From Cercospora beticola (Eukaryota > Ascomycota > Dothideomycetes > Mycosphaerellales > Mycosphaerellaceae): a stretch of 64,000 nt of DNA. Below are positions 19,841-30,878 of the stretch, in pieces. The stretch spans positions 2,294,001 through 2,358,000 of the forward strand of contig NC_088941.1 of assembly GCF_033473495.1 (NCBI RefSeq), read 5' to 3'. Within the stretch, counting starts at the first letter, position 1. Each line of letters starts with the position of its first letter. Below the pieces are notes generated by a model. The model was not told the origin of the DNA, ran no database searches, and saw only the letters and a program-made list of their open reading frames with translations. The position numbers were made by a program, and so were the translations under genes.

Positions 19841-21694
19841 ATGGCATCGCGCTTGATCACGCATGGCCGATTATCGGGTCGATTGATACGTTGGAAACCG
19901 CTGACAAGGAGTACACAATTCGAAATCCATTGTGCTATTCGACGTTTCGCAGCTGCATCAGCGGCACAGCATCAACACGAACACGACCTTTTCAATTATA
20001 CATCGGGAAGATGGCTGTTCGTTGACACGATTTTGCGAGCGTGCCTCATACTGACTGTAGCTCAGATACAACGAAAAGCAGAGACTTGCCGAAAGACACC
20101 TAAAATTCAACATTCCCGCTCTTCTCGAAGCAGCAGCCAAATCCATCGATCGATCGAAAAAAGACATCAAGTCGTTCCGCAAATTGGCAGAAGGCGGCTT
20201 TAATCGAGTGTTTGAAGTGACTATGAAAGATGGCTTTCAGGTCATCGCCCGTCTTCCGTATCCTTCCACTCAGCCAAGGCTACTGGCGACTGCGAGTGAA
20301 GTGGCGACTATGGATCTTGTTCGGAAGTATGGTGTGCCGACGCCAATGGTGTATGGGTATTCTACTGATGCGAAGAATGAGGTTGGTTCGGAGTATATTT
20401 TGATGGAGAGGGCGACTGGGCGGTGTTTAGGTGAGGTTTGGTATGAGATTTCTGATAAGGAAAGGGTTAAAGTTTTGGGAGAGATTGTGAAGCAGGAGGC
20501 GAAGATGTTTGAGATTGGATTTCCTGCGTTTGGAAGTGTTTTTGGTGCAGCTGATCTGCCTGAGCATATTGGTCGTGTTGAAGTGGGGACGGAGGCTGGA
20601 GGATTCTGCGTTGGTCCTGATGTATCGCTCAAGAACTGGTTTGGGACGCGGAGTCAACTTGGCATGCCGAGAGGTCCAGGTGAGGTAGCGGTTGTCCCAC
20701 AATCCACGAGACAGAGAGCTGACCTCATGCTATAGCTTTGACTGCTCAGCAAGTCCTCGAAGATGGAGCTAGGAAAGAAATAGCGTGGTTGCGGGCACAT
20801 GGCAAACCACGTTTGCCATTCGACAGAGGGTACCGTGAGATGTTCAGCTACGACAAAGTCGATCCAAGAGAGCACACTGCCAGTCTTGAGAAGTTTCTCA
20901 AAATTGCTGCATACATTGTGCCTGAAGAAGATTGGCTTGACAAACCTGTAATCCGCCATCCGGATCTCAACCCAAACAACATTTTCGTGGACGACAACTT
21001 CAACATCACAAGCATCATAGACTGGCAGCACGCGACTATCTTGCCTTTATTCCTGCATGCTGGCATCCCAGTCGCTTTCCAGAATCACGGCGATCCGGAT
21101 TCAGAAGAGCTGAAGAAGCCCGAGCTGCCCTCGAACCTCGACGAATTAGATGAGGACGACCGAAAGAAAGATCTTGAGCTCTATCGGCGGCGACATACGC
21201 ATTTCTACTACGTTGGAGCTACCGCAACGATGTTGGATTTGCACTACAAGGCCATGGCTCATGACAGGGGACTCTTTCGGAAGAAAATGTACCAGCATGC
21301 TGTCGAGCCATGGGAGGGAAACAGTATCCTGTTGAAAGCCAATCTGGTTATGCTTTCGAAGGAATGGGATATGTTTGCGACGAGTTCAGGGTCTGAGGAT
21401 AATGACCAAAAAGAGATTTCAACGTGTCCGATATCGTTCGACGAACAAGATGCCGAAGAAACTATTGGAAAGATGATAGAGCAAGAAGACATCGACAGGA
21501 AAATGCAAATACTACGAGACGTGATCGAGATCAGTACTGATGGCTGGGCATCACATCAGAGATATGATGATGCTGTGGCAGAGGCGAACCACATCAAAGT
21601 CCAAGCGCTGAGCTATGCTGAGAGTGAGCTTGGACGCAAGATGACGGACGACCATCGGCCTTTTGGTGATTTTGATGAGGAGGGGCAAAGCTGA
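19841..21694 (+). CDS. AIM9: Aim9-like mitochondrial phosphotransferase (APH fold)
   Basis: Three-exon model 19841-20020, 20061-20679, 20736-21694 (introns of 40 and 56 nt), giving 585 residues. The first 50 residues are rich in Arg, Ser and His without acidic residues, a typical mitochondrial presequence, and lead into LFNYTSGRWL, the usual start of the mature family. The aminoglycoside-phosphotransferase-like kinase fold shows LAEGGFNRVF (nucleotide loop, about 100-110), catalytic HPDLNPNN at about 341-348 and IDWQ near 361-364. Yeast Aim9 is needed for normal mitochondrial inheritance, but its substrate is unknown. The short first intron is the weakest part of the model. Confidence 0.85.
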
Positions 21695-21790
21695 TGGAGA
21701 GATGGCAAAACAAGAAGAAGTGACGAAGATCACGCATTGCAGCTGCATTGTCAAGAGTTGGAGACTGCTGCCTGACTTGCCGGCAGTCCA

Positions 21791-21994
21791 TCAACGTTGT
21801 ATCGCAAGGACTGGAAACATAGTGCTCTCCTCCCTCGGACTCGGTTCCAGAGATCGGACCGACTGCACATCATCACGTAAACACAACTCTTTGGGTTGTT
21901 TGCCACGACAAAGCCTCGCGAATATCACAATTATTGCCACAAGAGCAACAATGAACACGCAAATGAGTGCAGCAACCACAGTATCCGACACATA
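21791..21994 (-). other. Possible exon of a small single-pass membrane protein
   Basis: An open frame of about 66 codons encodes a strongly hydrophobic helix of some 20 residues (VVAALICVFIVALVAIIVIF), then a basic stop-transfer RLCRGK and a hydrophilic tail. There is no ATG in frame, so a first exon would be needed; a weak acceptor (ctgaag) lies at the upstream end. It may be the 3' exon of an uncalled gene or chance. Confidence 0.25.
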
Positions 21995-22807
21995 ACTTCA
22001 GCAGCGCGAGCGATCAAGGACGTTCCAGAAACACTCAACCTACTCATATGACAATCACTATATACTCCCTAGCAACATACGATATACAATAATTTGACGA
22101 ACAAAATCAAGAAGGAGTAATCTTCGCTCGGCTGGAACACTGCCAAAGCCCAAGTACATGTCGCCGCTGGCAGACAAGGACTCCAAGGATATATTGGAGG
22201 TTAAGCACTACATCATGAACTCCTCCATCGTTGTTTACTTGCTAATCCTCCTTCGCTATAGTCACCTACTGCACGCCTAGATACCAGCTACGCCGCAACA
22301 GTCAATGGCTCCTGGGAGAGAAGCCGCTCGGCTCGAAAGTCAACTGAGCCAAATTACTCTCTCGCGCCCCAAATTACAACTAAGCAGGTACTGCGCAAGC
22401 CGTGTCCGGTCTCTCCAGTTCTATAAAACTACCAAAGGACTACATTCGGCTGGAGATCGAGAAGATTGCCCAATCAATTGTCCGCCAGAGCAGCATTGCT
22501 GCATCACGTCAAGAAGCAACACGGAACGCAGCACCTATACTCTATTGATGGTTTTGATCTTTGTTTATACCACAACATTCAAGCTATGTCCAAGATCTGC
22601 TGGCATTCCATCCCGTATGCCACCATAGCGAACAGAATGGTGTACTTCGAAAGGGCAATACGGCCGTGCAGAAACGTCGCCAAGCGTTCCACTTCTTCAT
22701 CTTTCACATCGACTTCGAGATTCGCTCAATCTGAGAGGCGCGGCCTTTCCGTTCCCAGCTAGACCACAGATGACCTGGTCAAGTTGGCCATCTGCAACCC
22801 GTATGTC

Positions 22808-23545
22808 TCAACCTTGCTCGATGCCACAACCACGAAATCTGGAAGCCAACGATGGCAGCAAGCGCAGGCTTTCCGCTGTGAGAGAGTAGCCATCCGCCAG
22901 GCGAGTACTCCGGCCGCCGAACGGAGCTGATGGACACTCAGCAGTCCAGCAGCAGCCTAGAGCGGAGGCCAGCGAAGACATAGGCTCAACAGGTGCGGAA
23001 AGCACAAGGGTCGACAAGGGAAATGGGAACAAGAACTCAGGAGCCCTTCGAGTTCCGGCAAATGAGAGTGGCGCAATGCGTATGCTGCTTTGCCTGCCAC
23101 GGTGCGACGTTCAAGTAGACAACCTTCGGATGGAGCCTGGACGATGGGAAATACCAGTGCACTCGTTACTGACCGACAAGGCATGCTTGGCATCGCGTCC
23201 CAATTTTCTCTCAACTTTAAGGACCGCAGAACTGGTAGTGTGGGTCAAAAAGGACCGTAATGCCGAACTAATGCTGGCAGGCGGGCGCACCGGCCAGCCC
23301 AGTCTATAAACGCCCTTCAAGGTGCCGAGCAGCTCGAGTCTCTGTCGCTCGAGATGCTGAAATGCGGCGAAGATCTGCCGTAAGAGCAGATCGAGGAGAT
23401 TACCATTCGCGGATTCGAAAATTGCGACATATTGTGGACATTCGATGATCTCCTGCTGCTGGAGCCGAAGGCGTTGTCTCTTATTGAAGGAGCTGTACAC
23501 TTCCACGAACTCATGAGCTTTGTCCATCGACAGAGCTCGTGGCAC
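22808..23545 (-). pseudogene. Possible degraded gene, open except one stop
   Basis: On the minus strand the frame stays open for about 245 codons from 23545 to 22808 apart from a single TGA at 23111-23113. The first half reads like protein (EVYSSFNKRQRLRLQQQ, LLDLLLRQIFAAFQHL), with amphipathic Leu/Gln/Arg-rich helices. No family is recognised. The region 21995-24171 is otherwise without supported genes; a + strand frame at 23539-23973 with an acidic DSEDDTDEDE patch is a second weak candidate. Confidence 0.22.
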
Positions 23546-23971
23546 GTGTCTCTTCGCTGCAACCTCAGCTCAATGACTCCACGGTGCGTGCAAGTCAACG
23601 TGCTACACTACCTTCACAAGCACGTCTCGGCAGCATATCAGGCTCGCGTGTCATCCCAGACAGTGAAGATGATACGGATGAAGATGAATCTGCCTTTGCT
23701 CGTCAATCGATGTTTCCGCAACACGACTCACACACTTCCTACCATGAGAAGAAGGAGTCGTGGGATATGATTCTATTCGACGACACCACTGTACATGGAT
23801 TCGGCCTGTCTCCACCAAGGCTTACTCTACACTTCCTGACGACAAACACAGCGTACGTTCCCAACAGGACGACCTCATTCGTTGCTTTCAGCATCAACAC
23901 CAAGGAAGCTCATAATGGTTTGAGAGTACTGGTGTATACGATCTCTGTGCTTGTTCACCTGTCACGCATGT

Positions 23972-23992
23972 AGGTGAATGGGGAGTGAACGA
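23972..23992 (+). promoter_or_regulatory. AGGTGAATGG + GAGTGAACGA element pair with TATA
   Basis: Two elements one helical turn apart (cores at 23974 and 23985), followed by GATATATATTC near 24023 and the B1-1 ATG at 24172. Confidence 0.55.
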
Positions 23993-24171
23993 GGAGCGGG
24001 CCGTGGGCGTGGGCGTGCAAAAGATATATATTCATTTCGGCGAATCTCTCGTTGAGGTCCACGACACCAGGATAGTTGCTTGTCCCAATCGTAGTAGACG
24101 CCCTACCACTCTTCATCTCCTTCTTTGTCGTTGCGGCCTCCTGACCAGGCTCATTACGATTGTCCAGCAAG

Positions 24172-24786
24172 ATGGCATCAGCGGTCGATCGAGTCTTCGG
24201 CACACCCGAGCTTCTGGAGCAGATCTTGCTATACGTCGCTGACCTGGATCTCAATGTTCCATCGACTCCAGATCAGGCCTTGATCTATTTCGTTACGTCA
24301 ACTATCAGTCTTCAGCGGGTGGATCAAACATTCCGCAACACGATTCTCGGCTCGACAAAACTACGCAGAAGGCAACTCGAGGCTGCTGAGAAACCAGGCG
24401 TGGAGCGATACTTCGAGCCCTTCCACGCTTCGCACAATGCAACCCAGATGGACATTGATCCTGCCATCTTTGGTCCACTGTTGTGGCTCGAAGAGCAGAT
24501 GATCTTCATCTTGCGTTTCCGTGGAGTGGCAAGAGCACACGATGGGGTCTTGACAATTGCATTCCACATCCTCTTCAAAGATAAGATGATGGCGTGGTTG
24601 GAGGAAACAAAAGAGCAGTCGTGGCGCCAGGTAAGGTGTCTGACGAGTGCCTTGAACGTGCCAGGTCTGAGATTGGAGGCCAAATGTGACACACGCTGGA
24701 GGTCGGGTAAGATCGCGAGGATATTGGACCTGGAGAGTACTGCGACTTTGGGCCAAGTGGCAAACATCCTGGAAGATTGTGCCTGA
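24172..24786 (+). CDS. F-box-like paralogue B1-1
   Basis: A 204-residue intronless gene and the first short-type copy. VFGTPELLEQILLYVA is at 8-23, then SLQRVDQTFRNTILGSTKLRRRQLEAAEKPG. IFGPLLWLEEQM is equivalent to the GPLHWLE segment of B2 copies. EQSWRQVRCL corresponds to SWRKxxC, and the last residues STATLGQVANIL correspond to TLGxxFD. The A-type basic N-terminus and charged tail are absent, so the protein is little more than the conserved core. ATG 24172 is the first in-frame ATG after the promoter element. Closest to the copy at 25854. Putative ubiquitin-ligase adaptor. Confidence 0.83.
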   Translation: MASAVDRVFGTPELLEQILLYVADLDLNVPSTPDQALIYFVTSTISLQRVDQTFRNTILGSTKLRRRQLEAAEKPGVERYFEPFHASHNATQMDIDPAIFGPLLWLEEQMIFILRFRGVARAHDGVLTIAFHILFKDKMMAWLEETKEQSWRQVRCLTSALNVPGLRLEAKCDTRWRSGKIARILDLESTATLGQVANILEDCA

Positions 24787-24833
24787 GCTTAGGATCCAAG
24801 GGCCTCCTGAATTACGACTCCTTCAGCCAGTAG

Positions 24834-25610
24834 CAGGTCGAATTATTCTCTCCATCGTGCACCTTCCACAGCGCGAGCTCTCTCATCCTTGGAACGAAAA
24901 GACGACATTCCGGCAACGAAAGATATCGAGCTTCCGAACAGGAGCGACTCTTCACCGTTGTGCAAGCCATGCGAGGCCAAATGGAGCACCACCCGTCGTT
25001 CAAGTACCACGGATGTCGCAAGCTTATGGGAGCCTTGGGCATCTTCTTGAAGGTTTTGGCTGAGTACGAGCTGTCCGACATCGCGGAAGCGATTAATGCC
25101 AAGAAGGTAGCCGTCGGCAAGCGCGCGATCAAAAAGAACTCCTACACCAAGCGTAAGTCTGCCGCTCTAACTGCTAAGGCCGCGGCAGATCCTGCTCGTA
25201 ATGGCACAGAGCTCAATATGTACGAGGCCCTCGTAGCTTTAGACGTCGCCGCCGGTAAGAGCCTAGAAGTCGCACAAGCTTCTCGCAAGCAGAAGTCGAC
25301 TGGGAATAGGAGTAGGACCTACGGCACTGGGAAGCGACCAGCTTCAAATGAGGGAGCCTCGGAATAGCCAAAGCGGAAGCGCTTAACGCAAGACACGTCC
25401 GCTAAGCAGGAGGAGGAGGTTGCGAGCAGATCTGCGAAGAGAGTCAACCGCCCGCATCGTAACACCCACGAACACGCCAACCAAGTTCTACCATTTAGTG
25501 TTGCGGAAGGTCTCCGCTTCGAGCCCAGTATGCAGTCGTTGTTAGTAAAAATACAGCCGTACTCCCTTTATCCCTCGATGTGTCTTGCGCCTGACTTCAC
25601 GTTGATATGA
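24834..25610 (+). pseudogene. Orphan gene remnant with one internal stop
   Basis: A frame open from 24834 is interrupted by a TAG at 25365-25367 and then continues to a TGA at 25608-25610. The amino-acid pattern is protein-like on both sides of the TAG: EQERLFTVVQAMRGQMEHH, FKYHGCRKLMGALGIFL, YELSDIAEAINAKK, then Lys/Ala-rich sequence, and directly after the stop PKRKRL, a nuclear-localisation-like motif. An ATG at 24969 could start a 132-residue product ending at the TAG. It is not related to the F-box-like family by eye and begins only about 50 bp after B1-1. Either a nonsense-mutated nuclear protein gene or a short gene plus coincidentally open sequence. Confidence 0.4.
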
Positions 25611-25651
25611 AAACCCCTCTCAGTAGAGCAGGGCTACGATATCCAGTCTCA

Positions 25652-25689
25652 CCATTCACTCGTCGTTCCCACAGGTGAATAGTGAATGG
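25652..25689 (+). promoter_or_regulatory. Inverted plus direct GTGAATG elements with TATA
   Basis: CCATTCACTC at 25652-25661 is the element in reverse orientation; CAGGTGAATA and TAGTGAATGG follow at 25672-25689. A GATATAATATC box lies near 25715 and the B1-2 ATG at 25854. Confidence 0.55.
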
Positions 25690-25853
25690 AGGTTCGGGCG
25701 GCAGGTGCGTGGTTGATATAATATCCCTCAACTCAGTTCAGACTTTCATCGAGACACAACGTTCCCGCTCGCTGGTTTGAAGTCAAGAGACCGGACTTCG
25801 CCTCACATTTGCTTGATCAACCAGCAACCGGTAGCTCTCGATCCGAGCAAACG

Positions 25854-26501
25854 ATGTCGTCTGCTGTGGCTCGAGTCTTCGCTACGGCCGAACTCCTCGA
25901 AACTATCCTGACGGAAGTGGCCGATCTCGAGCTCTCACCAGCAGCAACAGAACACGATGGCTTTCTTATCAAAGCTCCGTTCGTCAAGTCAGTTATAGGA
26001 CTCCAGTGTGTCAGCCACCACTCCAACAACACCATCCGCGGCTCGAGCAAGCTTCTCAAGAGGCGACTCGAAGCCGCTAAGATTCCCGGAATGCTACTCA
26101 CCCGCATCGACTTCCAACTCTTCGGACCAATGGTCTGGCTCACGCTCCAACATCATCTGCAGCTGAGCTTGATCGGCGTAGCATACACGGACGCGCAGGT
26201 GGCTACTGTTACTTTCCGCATGAATATGGACAATTTTGCCGAGGAGTGGCTGTCACGCCGACTTGAGCAGTCGTGGCGCGGTATCCCGTGTCTGACTGAC
26301 CCGTCACGGGTTTCTGCTCTGCAATTGAAAGTACTCGTGTCTGGATTCGTGTCGAAGATGGTTGGCCCTTTCGATATGGAGACTAGCGCAACTCTGGGCG
26401 ATCTGGTCCAAATGCTCCTCAAGATCTTCACCGCTGAGAAGCCCAGACTCTCACGAGACGCTCACCAGGCTCAGATCTTCGAGACTTTGTATCCTGTCTG
26501 A
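25854..26501 (+). CDS. F-box-like paralogue B1-2
   Basis: A 215-residue intronless gene. VFATAELLETILTEVA is at 8-23, with Ala in place of Pro of PELLE; then GLQCVSHHSNNTIRGSSKLLKRRLEAAKIPG, LFGPMVWLTLQ, EQSWRGIPCL and TSATLGDLVQMLLKIF. It shares with B1-1 the RRxLEAAxxPG and EQSWRxxxCL sequences that separate B1 from B2. Loss of the core proline might weaken Skp1 binding if this is an F-box. The first in-frame ATG is at 25854. It is the last copy before the 27.6-30.7 kb non-family genes. Confidence 0.83.
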   Translation: MSSAVARVFATAELLETILTEVADLELSPAATEHDGFLIKAPFVKSVIGLQCVSHHSNNTIRGSSKLLKRRLEAAKIPGMLLTRIDFQLFGPMVWLTLQHHLQLSLIGVAYTDAQVATVTFRMNMDNFAEEWLSRRLEQSWRGIPCLTDPSRVSALQLKVLVSGFVSKMVGPFDMETSATLGDLVQMLLKIFTAEKPRLSRDAHQAQIFETLYPV

Positions 26502-27636
26502 ATGGTCATTGGCGAAGAAGGAGATGGTTGATGTTGTGGTGGCGAGGACGAAGTAGGAGAACTGTGGTGGCTCGTTGAGGGAACGTACTTGGTGGTTTGA
26601 AAGATGAAGGAGATAACTGCGCCTGGCGCGCGCCTGAGCATACCTGCTTGGCATCAGAGATGAGCATTGGTCGTAAACACAGCTCTGTGGTTGCTATGGC
26701 GAGGCCCAAGAGTATAGATAGTCCCAGCCTCCTTAAGGATCGAGTTGGGCAACTTTCTAACGAATCTCAGGCTCAAGCACTTCAGTATCCGTTTTGTTGC
26801 GCGCGTTGCTTGGCGGTCCGTTTGTACTGTGATGAGATGAGGTCTGCTAAGATCTTGATGGAATTTCTGGCGAACTGATACAACAAGTTATCAGTCTCTA
26901 AGTGGGCGAGCTGTTGTCGATGCATGTTATTGCCTGGAATGATAGTGAGGTCCTAGACCATTGTCATCGTTGTGTGGTTGTCTAGAACGGTCCTGTCCCG
27001 GATTGTACTAAGTATACTTGTATGCCACCTCAGTAGGATGAGCTGGATGTCTGGAGATGCTTCTCGACACCTCATTAGCTGTGGTTAGCTGAATCCATTG
27101 GTCGTTCAGAAATCTGCACGGGGCCTCCTTTTGCGGAAAGTATGTACTTCAGTCAGCCCTGTGCGAGCTCGCGAATCCTGCCGTGATCGGCACAGCATAT
27201 CGCCTCCTGTAACAGCCTAAACATGATCGGCGAAGCCTTATACGGCGATGGCGCTAGTTGGGTCCGTAAGTGAAGAAGTTCACGATCATGTGAAGTCCAC
27301 GGCCCATGTCCATTTGAGATGCCGTGACGTCAGTGCTCGCTTCCCGAACTTTAACGCCGATGAACTAACAAACTACACCGAGGTGATCAGCAACAAAGAT
27401 ACAAACAAACGCGAGTTTCGGTCTAGAAGGACAGGTTTCAGTATCAATGTCAGCGGGACGAGCATGCAGAGATCATCCAGGCTGAGATCATCTGCTAGCG
27501 CTCTCGTGACAAGACGAGGTAGGACGTATTGATAATGCTGCTCACTCTAGGCTCGAGAGGAATCACCTCCGGTCTCTACCAATTTTCACCAACATAGTCC
27601 GATGAGTTGGCATTCTCTGTCTTATACACCTCCACC
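26502..27636. other. Intergenic region, no supported gene
   Basis: Short open frames at 26597-26878 and 27248-27532 show no family features. No array element was found. Confidence 0.5.
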
Positions 27637-28110
27637 ATGCCCGCGACACTCACTCCACCGCCTACGCCGGCAGCGAAACAGACCGAAGAGGAAATAGCCG
27701 CAGAACTGGAACGGCTATCAAGAATCGGAATTGAGACACTCAACAGACGAGATTGGGGATACACAAGTTCAGAAGCTCAGGAGTTTCTGAGCCATATCGA
27801 TCCAGAACACTGGCAGTCAAAGTTCGACAATCAGCCTGGACTCTTGACCTGGCATGAGCAGAATATTGTCTGGCGTCAGCTGGTGGAAGAATTACACCCG
27901 GACTGCCACTTTGCGATTACGCACATGTCCTCTGCAGTACACGAGAAAGAGAGCATGGCGATTGTGTGGGTACAGACCAAGGTCACGGGGATTGAGAACG
28001 TCAATATACAAGGGCTCAGTGAGCTGAGGTGGAGGCTGGAGAATGGCAAATGGTGGTTCTTCTACCATGTTGGGATACGTGGATTTCTGGGGCAGAGTGG
28101 CTTTGTCTGA
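27637..28110 (+). CDS. NTF2/SnoaL-like fold protein
   Basis: A 157-residue intronless gene starting at accATGCC. A Pro/Thr-rich N-terminus is followed by an alpha+beta layout: an N-terminal helix (EEEIAAELERLSRIGIETLNRRDW), a middle segment, and a C-terminal sheet with HFAITHMSSAVHEK, SMAIVWVQTKVTGI and RWRLENGKWWFFYHVG. The final RWRxxxGKWxFxxH pattern is typical of small NTF2/SnoaL-like proteins, which include cyclases, dehydratases and many of unknown role. No catalytic set can be assigned. It separates B1 from the arylsulfotransferase-like gene. Confidence 0.7.
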   Translation: MPATLTPPPTPAAKQTEEEIAAELERLSRIGIETLNRRDWGYTSSEAQEFLSHIDPEHWQSKFDNQPGLLTWHEQNIVWRQLVEELHPDCHFAITHMSSAVHEKESMAIVWVQTKVTGIENVNIQGLSELRWRLENGKWWFFYHVGIRGFLGQSGFV

Positions 28111-28885
28111 GCTGGATACTCTTGAGATGCGCATCTCCCCGTGCCCTTCTTTGGCACAGGGACGACTGAGGCTATTTGACCATGGCTTGAGGGACAGCTC
28201 TTCTACCACAGGGCAGTAAGGACCACGCATCACGCGATGGCTTTCATGCCACGCAGAGGACGCGTGTAAGTTCTCCGACCTGCGTCAGACGCTAGGAAAG
28301 GAAGACAGCGAGCAACACAAGCCTACTATCGCTACAAAGCCGACCACCACGAGTGCATTGAGAGATTTCCAGTCGTGGACTTCGGCCAACGAGCGAACCC
28401 CTCGAGGTGGCACCAACATGATTTGCTCGGCTTATTGCTGACGAAGTCCAAGGGCAACCACTGCTTAACTCAATAACTCAAGAGGGTAGCCACACATTGT
28501 GGTCGCCCACATGTTCGCAAAACACGCGCTGCTGCAGTCCCTCTCGAAACCCCAGCTCATTGCGAGGGACTTTTGGAGCTCGGTTCCCGTATGCAATGGC
28601 ACCATGTCTCGTACTGACCAAATCTGCCAGTAACAGAACTACAATATTCAATTACACACTTTACGCATATCTCAGCTTCTACATGGGCAACAAAGCACTC
28701 GTATGGCCTCGGCTGCACACCAAAAACGCACCCACTCTCATCTCGGGCGTATCTCGGCTTTCTCTGGAGGATCATCAAGCTGCACAGTTAGTCAGCAACC
28801 TTCGTGCCACTTCAGCTCGCATCCCTTTGTGGGGTCTTCACAATGCCTTTCATGATCTTTTGGCTATCCTGAAGAAGTCAAGGAT
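28111..28885. other. Intergenic region with a weak minus-strand ORF
   Basis: Nothing certain. On the minus strand near 28290-28423 a 44-codon frame starts MLVPPRGVRSLAEVH and contains one hydrophobic helix (ALVVVGFVAIVGLCCSL). It has no supporting context. Confidence 0.35.
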
Positions 28886-30665
28886 ATGCTGGTATGCCTT
28901 GCTGCGCTGGTCGCAGTGCCGCAGATTTCTTTTTGCTCAGCACAAGGGAGTTTCAGCACACCGAAGGCTTTCGGTGGCAAACTTGGTGATGCATCCGATC
29001 TAACAAACTTCGTGACGGTACGGCTTCATGATTACCAGCATGGACTTGACTGATAACTCCCAGCGTCCAGATATCAAAGCGCCTTCTTTCAATGTTACAC
29101 AGCACAAGCCTGAGCGCGTTTCGCCTGGATACTGGTTCGTTGCGCCCTATGTCTCTCTTGTGAGAGAGTCCGTGGACGCACATTACTACCAGCCATGTCA
29201 AATTGGCCCCCTTATCTACGACGGAGCTGGAGAACTGGTATGGAGCGGTGCATGTTTGCTCGGAAATCAGAATGCAGTCGACTTTCGCCCCTTCCATGCT
29301 GATGGCAGGGATTATCTATCGATGATTTTATACTCACAAACGCCCAAAGCTATAGAGAGCAGCAAAGCCATTGTTGTTGATGATAGCCTGCAAGTGTCTT
29401 CAAGGTACGAGCCGGACTCCAACTCAGGCATGAGTCTCAACATGCACGAATTCAATGTCATCAACAACGGCAAGACAGTACTGCACCTGGCGAAACGATC
29501 CATCGAAAGGGATATCACGGGCGTGAAGCAATCGAGCACGTCTTCTCAGACAGGGCGTATTGTCGACAATGGCTTTGCGGAAGTGGATCTTGTGTCGAAG
29601 AAAGTCCTATTCGAATGGTGGGCGGCCGACCACGTCCCACTGACAGACAGCTCCGGAGTTGTGAGCGGACTCACACAAAAGGCACCGCAAGGCTGGAACT
29701 GGATCCACATGAACAGTGTCGACAAGAACGAAGAAGGCGACTACGTGGTCTGCGCACGATACACAGATGCGATCTATAAGATCTCCGGCAAAGATAGTCG
29801 TATACTCTGGACTCTCGGTGGTCGGTCATCTTCTTTCAAGATTCCGCCTGATCTCGACTTTTCCCGTCAACACGATGCTCGATTCATCAGCTCCAGTGGT
29901 ACCGAGGAAGTGATATCCTTTTTGAACAACGGAGGTGACGACCACGGCTCAACATCCTCCGCCTCCTCTGGCCTTCTGGTGTCTCTCAACACTGCTTCTA
30001 TGACCGCCAGCATCATCAACCGATGGCCACGTCCAAGCGGCGAAATCACCAAACAGCGCGGCAACTTCCAAGTTCTGCCGAATGGCAATGTCTTTGCCGG
30101 GTGGAGCGATAACTCTCATATCAGCGAGCATTCTCCTCAGAGCGAACTGTTGATGGAAGCAAGGTGGGCAAACGAGAGGTTCGCCACATATCGTGCTTGG
30201 AAAGCCAATTTCACGAGCATGCCTGCGGAGCCTCCCACTTTGAAGGCTTTTGTCTTCGGAACGAGGAGAGAAGACGCGATTCTGGCAGCCTACGTCAGCT
30301 GGAATGGAGCGACAGAGGTGGATAACTGGAGGTTCTATGGTATTGGAAGAGATGGACAAACACGGATCCTAGGACGAATGCAGAAGACTGGCTTCGAGAC
30401 TTTGTTTCAGATGAAAGGCTGTGCGGCTGAGGTGTATGCTGAAGCCATTTCCAGAGATGGGCGGGTGCTGGCCAAATCCGCTGCCGTGCCTACACTGGAC
30501 GCGGACTCTATCTGCTCTGTCGACCGAGGGCAATCTGAGGATATACTTACACACTTCGAGCTGCCACGCACTTCCTATCTGAATGCTACCAGCCTATTTT
30601 GGATTGCGTGCATTACTGCGGTCCTTGCTTATGCCTGGCGGACTATGCGCCGGTGGAAGAGGTGA
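28886..30665 (+). CDS. Secreted/membrane arylsulfotransferase-like protein (Arylsulfotran_2)
   Basis: Two-exon model 28886-29017 and 29064-30665 (46-nt intron with a CTGAT branch), giving 577 residues. Exon 1 encodes a clear signal peptide (MLVCLAALVAVPQ...CSAQ) and the ASDLTNFVTRPDIKAP junction typical of the family. The body is a beta-propeller-like ASST fold: GPLIYDGAGELVWSG, LNMHEFNVINNGKTVL, NWIHMNSVDKNEEGDYVVCARYTDAIYKIS, ILWTLGG, FSRQHDARF, and the NGG(D)DHG loop. A C-terminal helix (SLFWIACITAVLAYAW) before basic residues suggests a membrane anchor, with the domain facing the lumen or outside. Fungal members have no confirmed substrate. Confidence 0.85.
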
Positions 30666-30704
30666 TGATCACGAATCGTGGACAGACATGACTCGAAGTG
30701 GGCC

Positions 30705-30714
30705 TGGTGAATGA
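30705..30714 (+). promoter_or_regulatory. TGGTGAATGA element before B2-1
   Basis: A single copy 165-174 bp before the ATG at 30879, close to the stop of the arylsulfotransferase-like gene (30665), so the promoter is compact. Confidence 0.4.
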
Positions 30715-30878
30715 GCACTAGCTCGGCTTGAGCGCAGATATGTTGTAACTGCAGCTTTCACGCTCACTTCTGCGATCACCACTCGCCATTACAAAGCACA
30801 TCAAAGCTCTCTTTCGCTCTACCCACCACACAGGCTACTACCATTACCCATTCGAGACCGTCTCCAGATTGTTCCAAG

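Noticed and set aside
28497..29003. 168-codon open frame upstream of the arylsulfotransferase-like gene
   Set aside because: Wrong frame relative to the clear signal-peptide exon at 28886-29017; no family features.
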